Made by a program: the position numbers and the translations under genes. Below, one piece after another: positions 7,642-13,958 of a stretch of DNA of 14,610 nt. The notes beneath the pieces are model-generated. The model had not been told where the DNA came from and made no database searches. It saw nothing but the letters and a program-made list of their open reading frames with translations. The DNA is from JBDSSS01 sp038224055. Lineage in GTDB: Bacteria; Actinomycetota; Actinomycetes; Actinomycetales; Dermatophilaceae. Positions within the stretch are counted from its first letter, which is position 1; every line of letters starts with the position of its first letter. The stretch is taken from contig JBBRGO010000057.1 in NCBI GenBank assembly GCA_038224055.1, positions 1 to 14,610 of the forward strand, written 5' to 3'.

Positions 7642-7654
7642 GGACCTCAGGTCC
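7642..7654. repeat. 13-base perfect palindrome over a stop codon
   Basis: GGACCT-C-AGGTCC covers the stop codon of the 489-residue gene, with its near edge 60 bases before the Nramp start. It could be a small operator or a weak hairpin (GGAC/GTCC with a five-base loop). There is no matching second copy nearby. Confidence 0.4.
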
Positions 7655-9116
7655 TGGCCGACGCGAGACCGAGCAGCGCCGCGAGGCCGAGCGCGCTGCG
7701 GGGGTCGTAGCTCGACGTCCACAACCCCCCGTGGGCCGCCGCGTGCGCCTCGTCCTGCCATGGGTGCTCACGCGCGGGGGCGCCGGTCCGCAGGTCGTGG
7801 ACGAGCAGCGCGGCCATGAGCGTGTTGGCGGTGCCGGGCTCGAACACCTCGATCCCGAAGCGGTGCGCCCCGGCGTAGGCAGCGGCGAGCGCCCGGTTCC
7901 TGACGACCGACCGGGTCCGGGTCGGTGGCGCGACCTTGAAGGAGACGAGGCCGCCGTCGGCCCGGTGCGTCGTCGCCCGCCAGCGTTGGAGTCGCTTGGC
8001 GAGCAGATAGTTCGGTCCCTGCTGGAGCACGACGCTGTCGTTGATGCCCGGATCCTGACCCGGCACGTAGTTGCGCCGCAGCAGCCGCCCACCGCTCAGG
8101 GTCCGCAACGGCACCCGCAGCACCTTGCTCGTATGCCGCTGGTCGTAGTTGTCGACGGACCGCTCCACCGCGGCGCCGGGGACCGCGAAGACGTCGGTGG
8201 GCGTGGCGAGGAAGGCGAGGCCGACCTCCGACGTGCCCCGCTCGGCGACCACCCGGCGGGCCAGCTCGTCGACGGCCAGTGACACCCGCACGTTCGTCTC
8301 CCCGTCGGCGTAGACGTAGTTGCCGAGCACGAGGGGACCGCCGAGGCCCAGGACCCACCGCGTCACCGACCCGAGGTCGTGCACGAGGTCCCCGCCGGCC
8401 CGGTGGGCCAGGTCCGTCCCGGCGGTGGTCCCGGCGGCGGAGCGGACCGGCACCGTCACGGACCCGGCGAGGCGGGAGGTGTCACCGAGCAGCCGGTTCC
8501 ACAGGTCGGGGCGCGGCAGGTCGACGGCCGCGACGTCCGCCCCCCACCGCAGCAGTGAGCGCAGCGGCCCCATCTCGGCCGCCGCGCCGAGGACCACGAC
8601 GGTGCGGTCCGACAGGTCGAGCCAGTCGGGGTTGTCGAGGACGAGCCCCACCGCCCCCTCGAGCGACGGCTCCACGACCCCGGCCGCGACCCACTGCGCC
8701 AGCCGCCGTCGGAGCGCGTCACCGGTGAGCCGCTGACCGGCATACGGGATGGAGAGGGTGCGGTCCGGGGCGCCGGTGCCGCGGACCGTCTCTGAGCCGA
8801 GGGGCTCCCCCTCCGGGGCGGCTGCGAGCGCGACCTCGCCGTCCGGTCCGGCCCACCGCATCTGCTCGTGGAGGGAGGCCAGCCCGTCGCGCGCGACGGC
8901 CCGTGCGGCCCCGGGCGTCGGGAGCCCGGCCTCGACGAGCCGCCGGAAGTGCGGGAGGTAGCCCTGCCGCCAGTTCGTCTCACGCTCGGCCGATGCCGCA
9001 CCGACGGGGTCGACGGAGCGTAGGGCGTCGGCGACGACGGCGCGGCCGGTTGCCGTCGTGCTGCGTCGTCCCGCTGCCGGGTCGAGGGGAAAGACCACTC
9101 CGCTGGGGTCGCTCAT
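7647..9116 (-). CDS. Uncharacterised 489-residue protein with a Rossmann-like segment
   Basis: I do not recognise a named family. It looks soluble, with no signal peptide and no clear membrane helix. A central strand-turn-helix-strand, VVVLGAAAEMG (173-183) followed by WGADVAAVD (191-199), resembles a dinucleotide- or SAM-binding Rossmann motif with an acidic residue (Asp199) ending the second strand. Another distinctive block, from NYDQRHTSK (323-331) to about residue 380, is rich in Arg/Tyr/Asn and contains RRNYVPGQDPGINDS (347-361), which has the look of a conserved active-site region. ATG 9116 is chosen for AGGA 8 bases upstream; an ATG three codons earlier leaves no room for a ribosome site. 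It is the first gene of the minus-strand run and is divergent from the zinc-finger gene (121-base gap). An oxidoreductase or methyltransferase role is speculation. Confidence 0.8.
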   Translation of the reverse strand: MSDPSGVVFPLDPAAGRRSTTATGRAVVADALRSVDPVGAASAERETNWRQGYLPHFRRLVEAGLPTPGAARAVARDGLASLHEQMRWAGPDGEVALAAAPEGEPLGSETVRGTGAPDRTLSIPYAGQRLTGDALRRRLAQWVAAGVVEPSLEGAVGLVLDNPDWLDLSDRTVVVLGAAAEMGPLRSLLRWGADVAAVDLPRPDLWNRLLGDTSRLAGSVTVPVRSAAGTTAGTDLAHRAGGDLVHDLGSVTRWVLGLGGPLVLGNYVYADGETNVRVSLAVDELARRVVAERGTSEVGLAFLATPTDVFAVPGAAVERSVDNYDQRHTSKVLRVPLRTLSGGRLLRRNYVPGQDPGINDSVVLQQGPNYLLAKRLQRWRATTHRADGGLVSFKVAPPTRTRSVVRNRALAAAYAGAHRFGIEVFEPGTANTLMAALLVHDLRTGAPAREHPWQDEAHAAAHGGLWTSSYDPRSALGLAALLGLASART

Positions 9117-9192
9117 GCGCCCCATCCTGCCGGGTCCGCACCGGCGGACCGCCACGAGTCGGCCGGACCCTGCTCACGGTGTCGGCACGAAG

Positions 9193-9216
9193 GGCCCGGT
9201 GCCGGTCCTCCGGGCC
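9193..9216 (+). other. Hairpin upstream of the zinc-finger gene
   Basis: GGCCCGG (9193-9199) pairs with CCGGGCC (9210-9216) across a 10-base loop, ending 21 bases before the ATG of the zinc-finger gene. It sits in the divergent gap 9117-9237, which otherwise shows no clear promoter; GACAAT (9226-9231) is a weak -10 candidate. Function unknown. Confidence 0.35.
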
Positions 9217-9237
9217 GCCCTGACGGACAATTGCGGG

Positions 9238-9594
9238 ATGGACGAGGGCGGGATGGACGTGGGCGCGCTGCTCGCCGCCGACCGACGGACCACGGCCGAG
9301 CGGCTCGCTGCACTGCGGCGTGGCTTCGGCGTCGTCGTCGACGCGTCCGAGGGGTCCAACGCCGACGACGAGCACGACCCGGAGGGGTCGACGATCGCCT
9401 ACGAGCGGTCGCAGCTCGCGGCCCTCATCGGGCAGGCCGAGCGGCACCTCGTCGAGATCGACGCGGCCCTGGACCGGGTCGCTGCCGGGACCCACGGGGT
9501 CTGCGCGGTGTGTGGCGAGCCGATCCCGGAAGGTCGACTGGAGGCCCGCCCCACGGCGACGACCTGCGTCGCCCACGCTGGGCCGCGTCGCTGA
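9238..9594 (+). CDS. DksA/TraR-type zinc-finger protein with a CxxC...CxxH finger
   Basis: Small acidic protein of 118 residues. The N-terminal two-thirds is helical and charged (ERLAALRRGF, then the DE-rich stretch around 43-50, then YERSQLAALIGQAERHL). This fits the DksA/TraR plan, in which a coiled coil precedes a C-terminal finger and the protein can reach into the RNA polymerase secondary channel. The finger is CAVCGEPIPEGRLEARPTAT (89-108) followed by TCVAH, with ligands Cys89, Cys92, Cys110 and His113. The usual family has Cys at the last position. ATG 9238 is chosen; it lies 6 bases after a weak -10-like GACAAT and could be leaderless. ATG 9253, with GAGGG four bases upstream, is an alternative that removes five residues. 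It ends 4 bases from the convergent TetR gene. Family likely, RNA polymerase binding inferred only. Confidence 0.87.
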   Translation: MDEGGMDVGALLAADRRTTAERLAALRRGFGVVVDASEGSNADDEHDPEGSTIAYERSQLAALIGQAERHLVEIDAALDRVAAGTHGVCAVCGEPIPEGRLEARPTATTCVAHAGPRR

Positions 9595-9623
9595 CGCCTC
9601 AGGAGAGGCCCGCTCCGAGGGCC
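9585..9623. terminator. Weak hairpins at the convergent ends of the zinc-finger and TetR genes
   Basis: GCGTC-gct-GACGC (9585-9597) spans the stop of the zinc-finger gene. GGCCC (9607-9611) pairs with GGGCC (9619-9623) within the end of the TetR gene. The stems are short and there is no T-tract. Four bases separate the two stops, so any terminator must lie inside coding sequence. Confidence 0.25.
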
Positions 9624-10228
9624 GTGAAGGCCGCGTCGATGTTGTCGTCGAGCGTGCCCTCGCCGCCTGACTGCTGGTGCTCGATGCAGGCCCGCACCAC
9701 GGCGGTTGCCGCGGCGACGGTGAGGCGGGGGCCGACCGACGCCCCGGGCTGGACGCCCAGCCGTCGCTCGAGCGCGGCGGTGAGGGCGTTCTCGATGCGG
9801 ATGTTGTTGCCGACGAGGGCCGAGGCCAGCGCCGGCTCGCCGAGCAGGATCCGGCGACGACGGGCGCGCAGCCGGGGGTCGAGCGAGGCCGGGGCGAGCA
9901 TCTCGGCGAGGACCTGCTTGAGCAGGGCGAGCGGCTGCTCACCCGGCAACAGGTGCTCGAGCGCTGCGGCGCGGTCCTCCAGCTCCTCCCCCGTGACCCC
10001 GATGACGGCGGTGTCCTTCGACGGGAAGTAGTTGAAGAACGTCCGCGCGCTCACGCCGGCGCGAGCCGCGATCGCGTCGGTCGTCACGGCGGCGAAACCC
10101 TTGTCCTCGACGAGGTCGAGCGCCGCCCGGTGCAGCGCGCTGCGAGTCTCCCGCTTCTTGCGCTCACGCAGTCCGCAGTCGGCGTCCTCGGCAGGGGCCG
10201 CGGAGGGGTGGGAGGGCAGCTGCGTCAT
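9599..10228 (-). CDS. TetR-family transcriptional repressor, probable regulator of the adjacent exporter
   Basis: DNA-binding repressor of 209 residues. The TetR-type helix-turn-helix spans about 28-74: RSALHRAALDLVEDKGFAAVTTDAIAARAG in two helices, then the recognition helix VSARTFFNYFPSK (59-71). The TFFNYF form is common in actinobacterial regulators of this class. The remainder (75-209) is the helical ligand-binding and dimer domain, not conserved enough to name a ligand. ATG 10228 has no Shine-Dalgarno but lies 7 bases after a TAGCGT -10 box, so a leaderless transcript is likely. It is divergent from the DHA2 exporter, with 76 bases between the two start codons. The palindrome CTGCAA-AG-TTGCAG overlaps both -35 boxes, so the protein probably represses itself and the exporter, released by an exporter substrate. 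This TetR/efflux-pair layout is well known, for example LfrR/LfrA. Confidence 0.93.
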   Translation of the reverse strand: MTQLPSHPSAAPAEDADCGLRERKKRETRSALHRAALDLVEDKGFAAVTTDAIAARAGVSARTFFNYFPSKDTAVIGVTGEELEDRAAALEHLLPGEQPLALLKQVLAEMLAPASLDPRLRARRRRILLGEPALASALVGNNIRIENALTAALERRLGVQPGASVGPRLTVAAATAVVRACIEHQQSGGEGTLDDNIDAAFTALGAGLS

Positions 10229-10235
10229 GGCGGCC

Positions 10236-10265
10236 ACGCTACGGCATACGCTGCACCGACTGCAA
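10236..10265 (-). promoter_or_regulatory. Predicted leaderless promoter of the TetR gene
   Basis: On the minus strand: -35 TTGCAG (10265-10260), 18-base spacer, -10 TAGCGT (10241-10236, matching TAnnnT), then 7 bases to the A of ATG 10228. Transcription would begin at or next to the start codon, consistent with the absence of a ribosome binding site. Confidence 0.65.
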
Positions 10266-10273
10266 AGTTGCAG
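10260..10273. promoter_or_regulatory. Palindromic operator, probable TetR binding site
   Basis: CTGCAA-AG-TTGCAG has perfect 6-base arms centred between 10266 and 10267, exactly midway between the two start codons. A second, imperfect copy (CTGCAA-AC-TTGGGT) follows at 10277-10290, so GACTGCAAA occurs twice 17 bases apart. TTGCAG-AGA-CTGCAA (10268-10282) is another perfect inverted repeat between the copies. The arms are also the -35 boxes of both promoters, so a bound repressor would block both. Confidence 0.7.
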
Positions 10274-10297
10274 AGACTGCAAACTTGGGTCTAGCCT
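10268..10297 (+). promoter_or_regulatory. Predicted leaderless promoter of the second DHA2 exporter gene
   Basis: -35 TTGCAG (10268-10273), 18-base spacer, -10 TAGCCT (10292-10297, TAnnnT), then 7 bases to ATG 10305. No Shine-Dalgarno is present in the bases before the ATG. It is the mirror image of the TetR promoter. Confidence 0.65.
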
Positions 10298-10304
10298 AGC
10301 GGGC

Positions 10305-12431
10305 ATGCCACAGACCTCACCGGCCGCGACCGCCTCCGCGGCACCCCCCAGCGCCACCACTGCCGAGACGGGGCTCGACGCGAACTCACGCCGGATCTTC
10401 GGTGCGCTCATGCTCGGCATGCTCGTCGCGTCGATCAGCCAGACGATCGTCAGCCCGGCCATGCCGCGGATCGTCGCCGAGCTCGGCGGCATGGACCACT
10501 ACTCGTGGCTCGCCACCGCCGCGATGCTCGTCAGTGCGATCAGCGTCCCGATCGTCGGCAAGCTGTCCGACATCTACGGTCGGCGCGGGTTCTACCTCGG
10601 CGGCATCGTCGTGTTCATGATCGGCAGCGTCATCGCCGGTCTCGCCCCGAACTTCTGGGTCCTCGTCCTCGCCCGCGCCATCCAGGGCCTCGGCATGGGC
10701 ACCCTGATGCCGTTGTCGCAGACGATCATCGGCGACATCATCCCGCCCCGGCAGCGCGGGAAGTACCAGGGACTCATGGGCGGGATCTTCGGCCTCTCCT
10801 CCATCGCCGGACCGCTCGTCGGCGGTTTCGTCACCGACCACTTCGGTTGGCGCTGGCTCTTCTTCATCACCCTGCCCGTCGGGGTCGCCGCGTACGTCGG
10901 CATCCAGCGCTTCCTCCACCTCGCGCACACCGCTCGCGACGTCGTCATCGACCGGGCCGGTATCGGGCTGCTGTCGATCAGCCTCATCCTGCTGCTCTCG
11001 GCGACCTCCCTCGGTGGCACGACGTGGGCGTGGGGCTCGGCCCAGATCCTCGCGATGTATGCCGTGGGGTTCGTCGCGCTCGTCGCCTTCATCGGCGCCG
11101 AGCGCCGCGCTGAGGAGCCGGTCATCCCGCTGCGCCTCTTCCGCAACCCGATCTTCACGGCCTCCAACATCGCGAGCTTCATGGTGTCCGTCATGATGTT
11201 CGGCGCAATGATCTACCTGCCGGTCTACGCCCAGGGCGTTCTCGGCGTCTCGGCCACGAACTCCGGCCTCATCCTCATGCCGATGTCCGTCGCGATGATC
11301 GGCCTGTCGATCCTCAGCGGCCTGCTCATCACCCGCACCGGGCGCTACAAGCTGCAGACGATCCTCGGCATCCTCATCATGGGCACCGGCTACTGGCTGC
11401 TGCTGCGGCTCGACTACGGAGCGACGTCCACCCAGCTCACCCTCGCGATGGTCGTCTTCGGCGTCGGGCTCGGCATGGCGCTGCAGGTCTACACCCTCAT
11501 CGTGCAGAACTCCGCGCAGCGCAAGGACCTCGGCGTCGCCACCGCCTCGACGCAGTTCTTCCGCAACGTCGGCTCGACCGTCGGCATCGCCGTCTTCGGC
11601 ACGATCATGACGAGCGGCCTCTCCGGCAACATTGCCTCACACCTGCCCGCCACGGCCCGTGCGCAGATGGCGGCGTCCGGCACCGAGCTGAGCGCGGGCT
11701 CCGTCCTGGACCCGACCGCGCTGTCGGCGCTGCCGCCCGGCATCGCCACCGGTGTGCAGCAGGGCCTTGCCGACTCGCTCCACTCGGTCTTCCTCTGGGG
11801 CCTCGTGCCGTGCGCGCTCGCGCTCATCGCGACGCTCTTCATCAAGGAGATCCCGCTGCGCGACACCGTCCACACCGCGGAGGAGGCCGGCCGTGAGCTG
11901 CTCGACACGATGGCTCAGTCCGCTCACGACGACGAGCTCACCGTGCCGCTCGGCCGCGGGGGCCGCAACAACCGCACCCGTGAGCGCCTGCTCGGGCTGC
12001 GGCTCGGCATGCTCGCGGACGCGGCCCTGACCGGTGAGCGACCGCTCCTCAGCCAAGCCGTGAGCCAGGTCGGCGACGGCGACCTCGCCCGGGGCGTCGA
12101 GCTGCTCCGGCGCACGTCCAGAATGCTGACGACGGAGGACCTCGCCGAGGCCGCCGACACGGAGCGCTTCGCCGTCGAGGTCGCGGCCCTCGCCCGGCGC
12201 GACGGGGGCGTGCTCAACCAGGCGCTGCGCCGCGAGCTGGCCGTGGCCATCGCCGAGCGGGACGAGCGCGCGGTGATGACGACGGTGGAGCCGACGGTTA
12301 CCGAGCGCCACGAGGGGATCGACGTGCAGCTGCTCGAGCGTGTCGGCGACGACCTGTCCGCCGCCTTCCTCGTCGACTCGGCCCAGGCCCGGCGCGAGCT
12401 CGAGCCCGAGCCGGCGGTCGGCACTCGCTGA
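10305..12431 (+). CDS. DHA2-family (EmrB/QacA-like) MFS efflux permease with a soluble C-terminal extension
   Basis: Drug exporter of 708 residues; DHA2 permeases are usually about 450-550. Residues 30-515 form the 14-helix carrier: motif A GKLSDIYGRR (85-94), LARAIQGLGMG (122-132) and the antiporter motif C region GLSSIAGPLVGG (163-174). The TM1 motif is SISQTIVSPAMP (43-54), so the intramembrane Asp seen in most DHA2 exporters, and in the paralogue at 1-1788, is Ser45. After the last helix (about 497-513), residues 515-708 form a charged cytoplasmic region with several amphipathic helices and no motif I recognise. ATG 10305 is chosen because it follows a TAnnnT box by 7 bases and begins the family-like sequence. 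The open frame continues upstream only through the promoter and antisense to the TetR gene. Probably repressed by the divergent TetR. Substrate unknown. Confidence 0.93.
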   Translation: MPQTSPAATASAAPPSATTAETGLDANSRRIFGALMLGMLVASISQTIVSPAMPRIVAELGGMDHYSWLATAAMLVSAISVPIVGKLSDIYGRRGFYLGGIVVFMIGSVIAGLAPNFWVLVLARAIQGLGMGTLMPLSQTIIGDIIPPRQRGKYQGLMGGIFGLSSIAGPLVGGFVTDHFGWRWLFFITLPVGVAAYVGIQRFLHLAHTARDVVIDRAGIGLLSISLILLLSATSLGGTTWAWGSAQILAMYAVGFVALVAFIGAERRAEEPVIPLRLFRNPIFTASNIASFMVSVMMFGAMIYLPVYAQGVLGVSATNSGLILMPMSVAMIGLSILSGLLITRTGRYKLQTILGILIMGTGYWLLLRLDYGATSTQLTLAMVVFGVGLGMALQVYTLIVQNSAQRKDLGVATASTQFFRNVGSTVGIAVFGTIMTSGLSGNIASHLPATARAQMAASGTELSAGSVLDPTALSALPPGIATGVQQGLADSLHSVFLWGLVPCALALIATLFIKEIPLRDTVHTAEEAGRELLDTMAQSAHDDELTVPLGRGGRNNRTRERLLGLRLGMLADAALTGERPLLSQAVSQVGDGDLARGVELLRRTSRMLTTEDLAEAADTERFAVEVAALARRDGGVLNQALRRELAVAIAERDERAVMTTVEPTVTERHEGIDVQLLERVGDDLSAAFLVDSAQARRELEPEPAVGTR

Positions 12432-12461
12432 GCCGCTCACCCTCATTCGAGGGCGCGGCTC
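12430..12461. terminator. Bidirectional terminator-like hairpin shared by exporter and E2 genes
   Basis: GAGCCGC (12430-12436) pairs with GCGGCTC (12455-12461). After a small internal loop (TCA opposite C), CCCTC (12440-12444) pairs with GAGGG (12449-12453) around loop ATTC. The structure begins inside the exporter stop codon and includes the last codons of the E2 gene. Only 11 bases lie between the two stop codons. No clear T-tract. Confidence 0.6.
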
Positions 12462-13936
12462 GGGTCCTCGAGCAGCGCCGCGAGGTCCGCGAGGAAGCGG
12501 CTGCCGAGCGCGCCGTCGATGAGCCGGTGGTCGAAGCTCACCGCGAGCTGCGTCACGTGGCGGATCGCGATCTCGTCGTTGCCGTCCGCGCCGGTGACGA
12601 CCCACGGCTGCTTGCGGATCGCGCCGAAGCAGACGATCGCGCTCTCACCCGGGTTGATGATCGGGGTCCCGCTGTCGACGCCGAACACCCCGACGTTGGT
12701 GATCGTCATCGTGCCACCGGACATCTCGGCCGGCTGGGTGCGACCCTCGCGGGCCGTCGCCGTCAGCGCACCGATGGCCCGGGCGAGCTCGAGCATCGTC
12801 AGGGCATGGGCGTCCTTGACGTTCGGCACGATCAGGCCCCGCGGGGTGGCGGCCGCGATGCCGAGGTTGACGTAGTTCTTCTGGACGATCTCCTGCGCGG
12901 ACTCGTCCCACGTCGCGTTCATCCCCGGGTTGCGGCGGATCGCCACGGTCAGCGCCTTGGCGAGCACGAGCAGCGGCGTGACCTTGACGTCGCTGAACTC
13001 GCGGTCGGTCCGCAGCCGGTCCACGAGCTCCATCGTGCGGGTCACGTCGACCGTGATCCACTCGGTGACGTGCGGCGCGGTGAAGGCCGAGCCGACCATG
13101 GCCTGGGCGGTCATCTTGCGGACCCCCTTGATCGGGGTGCGCACCTCGCGCTCCCCCGACCCGAACGGCGCCGAGTACGCCGCAGTGTCGGCCGGCGCTG
13201 TCGTGGTCGAGCCGTCCTCTGCCGCAGCATCAGCGACTGAGCTCGAGCCGCTGTGGTTCGTGACGTCGTCGCGGGTGACGGTGCCGTCCGGCCCGGTCGC
13301 GGTGACGTCGGTGAGGTCGATGCCGAGGTCCTTGGCCAGCTTGCGCACCGGCGGCTTGGCCTTGGGCCGGCCCGTCACGGGAGATCCGGCGGTCACGGCG
13401 GGAGACGGTGACCCGGTCCTCGCGGAGGGGAGCGCCGGCTCGGGCACGGTCGGCTCTGCCGACACCTGCTCCGACGGCTGGTTCGACGCGGGCGGGACGG
13501 CAGCGGCGGCCGGGGTCGAGGCGACGACCGCGCCCTGCGGCGTACCGGCACCCTTGCGAGCGCGACGCGCGGTCGCACCCGCCTTGGCCCCGTAGCCGAC
13601 GAGGTTCGCCTCCTGCCCGTCCCCGCCACCGACGGCTTCGGCCTTCCCGGCGGTCTCACCCGGGATCTGCGGGACGACGGCCTCGTCCCCGCCCTGCCCG
13701 TCGTCGATCGCGATGATCGGGGTGCCGACATCGATCGTCGCGCCCACGTCGACGAGGATCCGGTGGACGGTGCCGGCCCACGGGATGGGCAGCTCGACGA
13801 GCGACTTCGCGGTCTCGATCTCGAGGACGATCTCGTTGACCTTCACCGTGTCGCCGACCGCGACCTTCCATTCGACGACCTCGGCCTCGACAAGTCCCTC
13901 ACCGGGGTCAGGCAGGTTGAACGTCTTGACAGTCAT
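12443..13936 (-). CDS. bkdC: Dihydrolipoamide acyltransferase, E2 of a branched-chain-type 2-oxoacid dehydrogenase complex
   Basis: Core subunit (497 residues) that carries acyl groups on a lipoyl arm and transfers them to CoA. There is one N-terminal lipoyl domain (1-80) with the lipoylated Lys44 in ETAKSLVELP. The ETAK rather than ETDKA form resembles actinobacterial branched-chain E2 (BkdC). A long Ala/Pro-rich linker follows, then the small E1/E3-binding domain (194-228, VRKLAKDLGIDL and GPDGTVTRDDV). A second linker leads to the acyltransferase domain (262-497), with catalytic HRLIDG (His470, Asp474) and NVGVFGVDSGTPIINPGES (414-432). ATG 13936 has GAAAGG about 11 bases upstream. It lies 22 bases behind the E1-beta gene, clearly one operon. 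A pyruvate dehydrogenase E2 is the alternative; most actinobacteria use AceE for pyruvate, which favours the branched-chain role. Confidence 0.88.
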   Translation of the reverse strand: MTVKTFNLPDPGEGLVEAEVVEWKVAVGDTVKVNEIVLEIETAKSLVELPIPWAGTVHRILVDVGATIDVGTPIIAIDDGQGGDEAVVPQIPGETAGKAEAVGGGDGQEANLVGYGAKAGATARRARKGAGTPQGAVVASTPAAAAVPPASNQPSEQVSAEPTVPEPALPSARTGSPSPAVTAGSPVTGRPKAKPPVRKLAKDLGIDLTDVTATGPDGTVTRDDVTNHSGSSSVADAAAEDGSTTTAPADTAAYSAPFGSGEREVRTPIKGVRKMTAQAMVGSAFTAPHVTEWITVDVTRTMELVDRLRTDREFSDVKVTPLLVLAKALTVAIRRNPGMNATWDESAQEIVQKNYVNLGIAAATPRGLIVPNVKDAHALTMLELARAIGALTATAREGRTQPAEMSGGTMTITNVGVFGVDSGTPIINPGESAIVCFGAIRKQPWVVTGADGNDEIAIRHVTQLAVSFDHRLIDGALGSRFLADLAALLEDPSRALE

Positions 13937-13958
13937 GCTGGTTCGCGCCTTTCGGGGG

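Larger units (their letters stand above)
2288..11064. repeat. Dispersed short motif GTATGCCG, eight copies (plus one CTATGCCG)
   Basis: Plus-strand copies: 3356-3363, 6291-6298, 8131-8138, 11057-11064. Minus-strand copies (CGGCATAC on plus): 3640-3647, 7184-7191, 8738-8745, 10242-10249. A ninth site, CGGCATA-G, is at 2288-2294. Five of the eight extend to GTATGCCGC. Six are in genes, in different reading frames, and two (6291, 10242) are intergenic. By my count about half of all TAT/ATA trinucleotides in the window are inside this one word. Function unknown; the coordinates given span all copies and do not mark a continuous element. Confidence 0.6.

Noticed and set aside
7583..8092. N-terminal extension of the Nramp protein
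   Set aside because: Arg/Ser-rich shadow of the 489-residue gene; Nramp proteins begin shortly before the DPGN helix.
10032..10304. N-terminal extension of the second DHA2 exporter
   Set aside because: It would run antisense through the TetR gene and the shared promoter region; the -10 box and leaderless ATG 10305 explain the start.
10229..10492. N-terminal extension of the TetR protein
   Set aside because: It would read antisense to the exporter start and through the operator; TetR proteins normally begin a few tens of residues before the HTH, as from ATG 10228.
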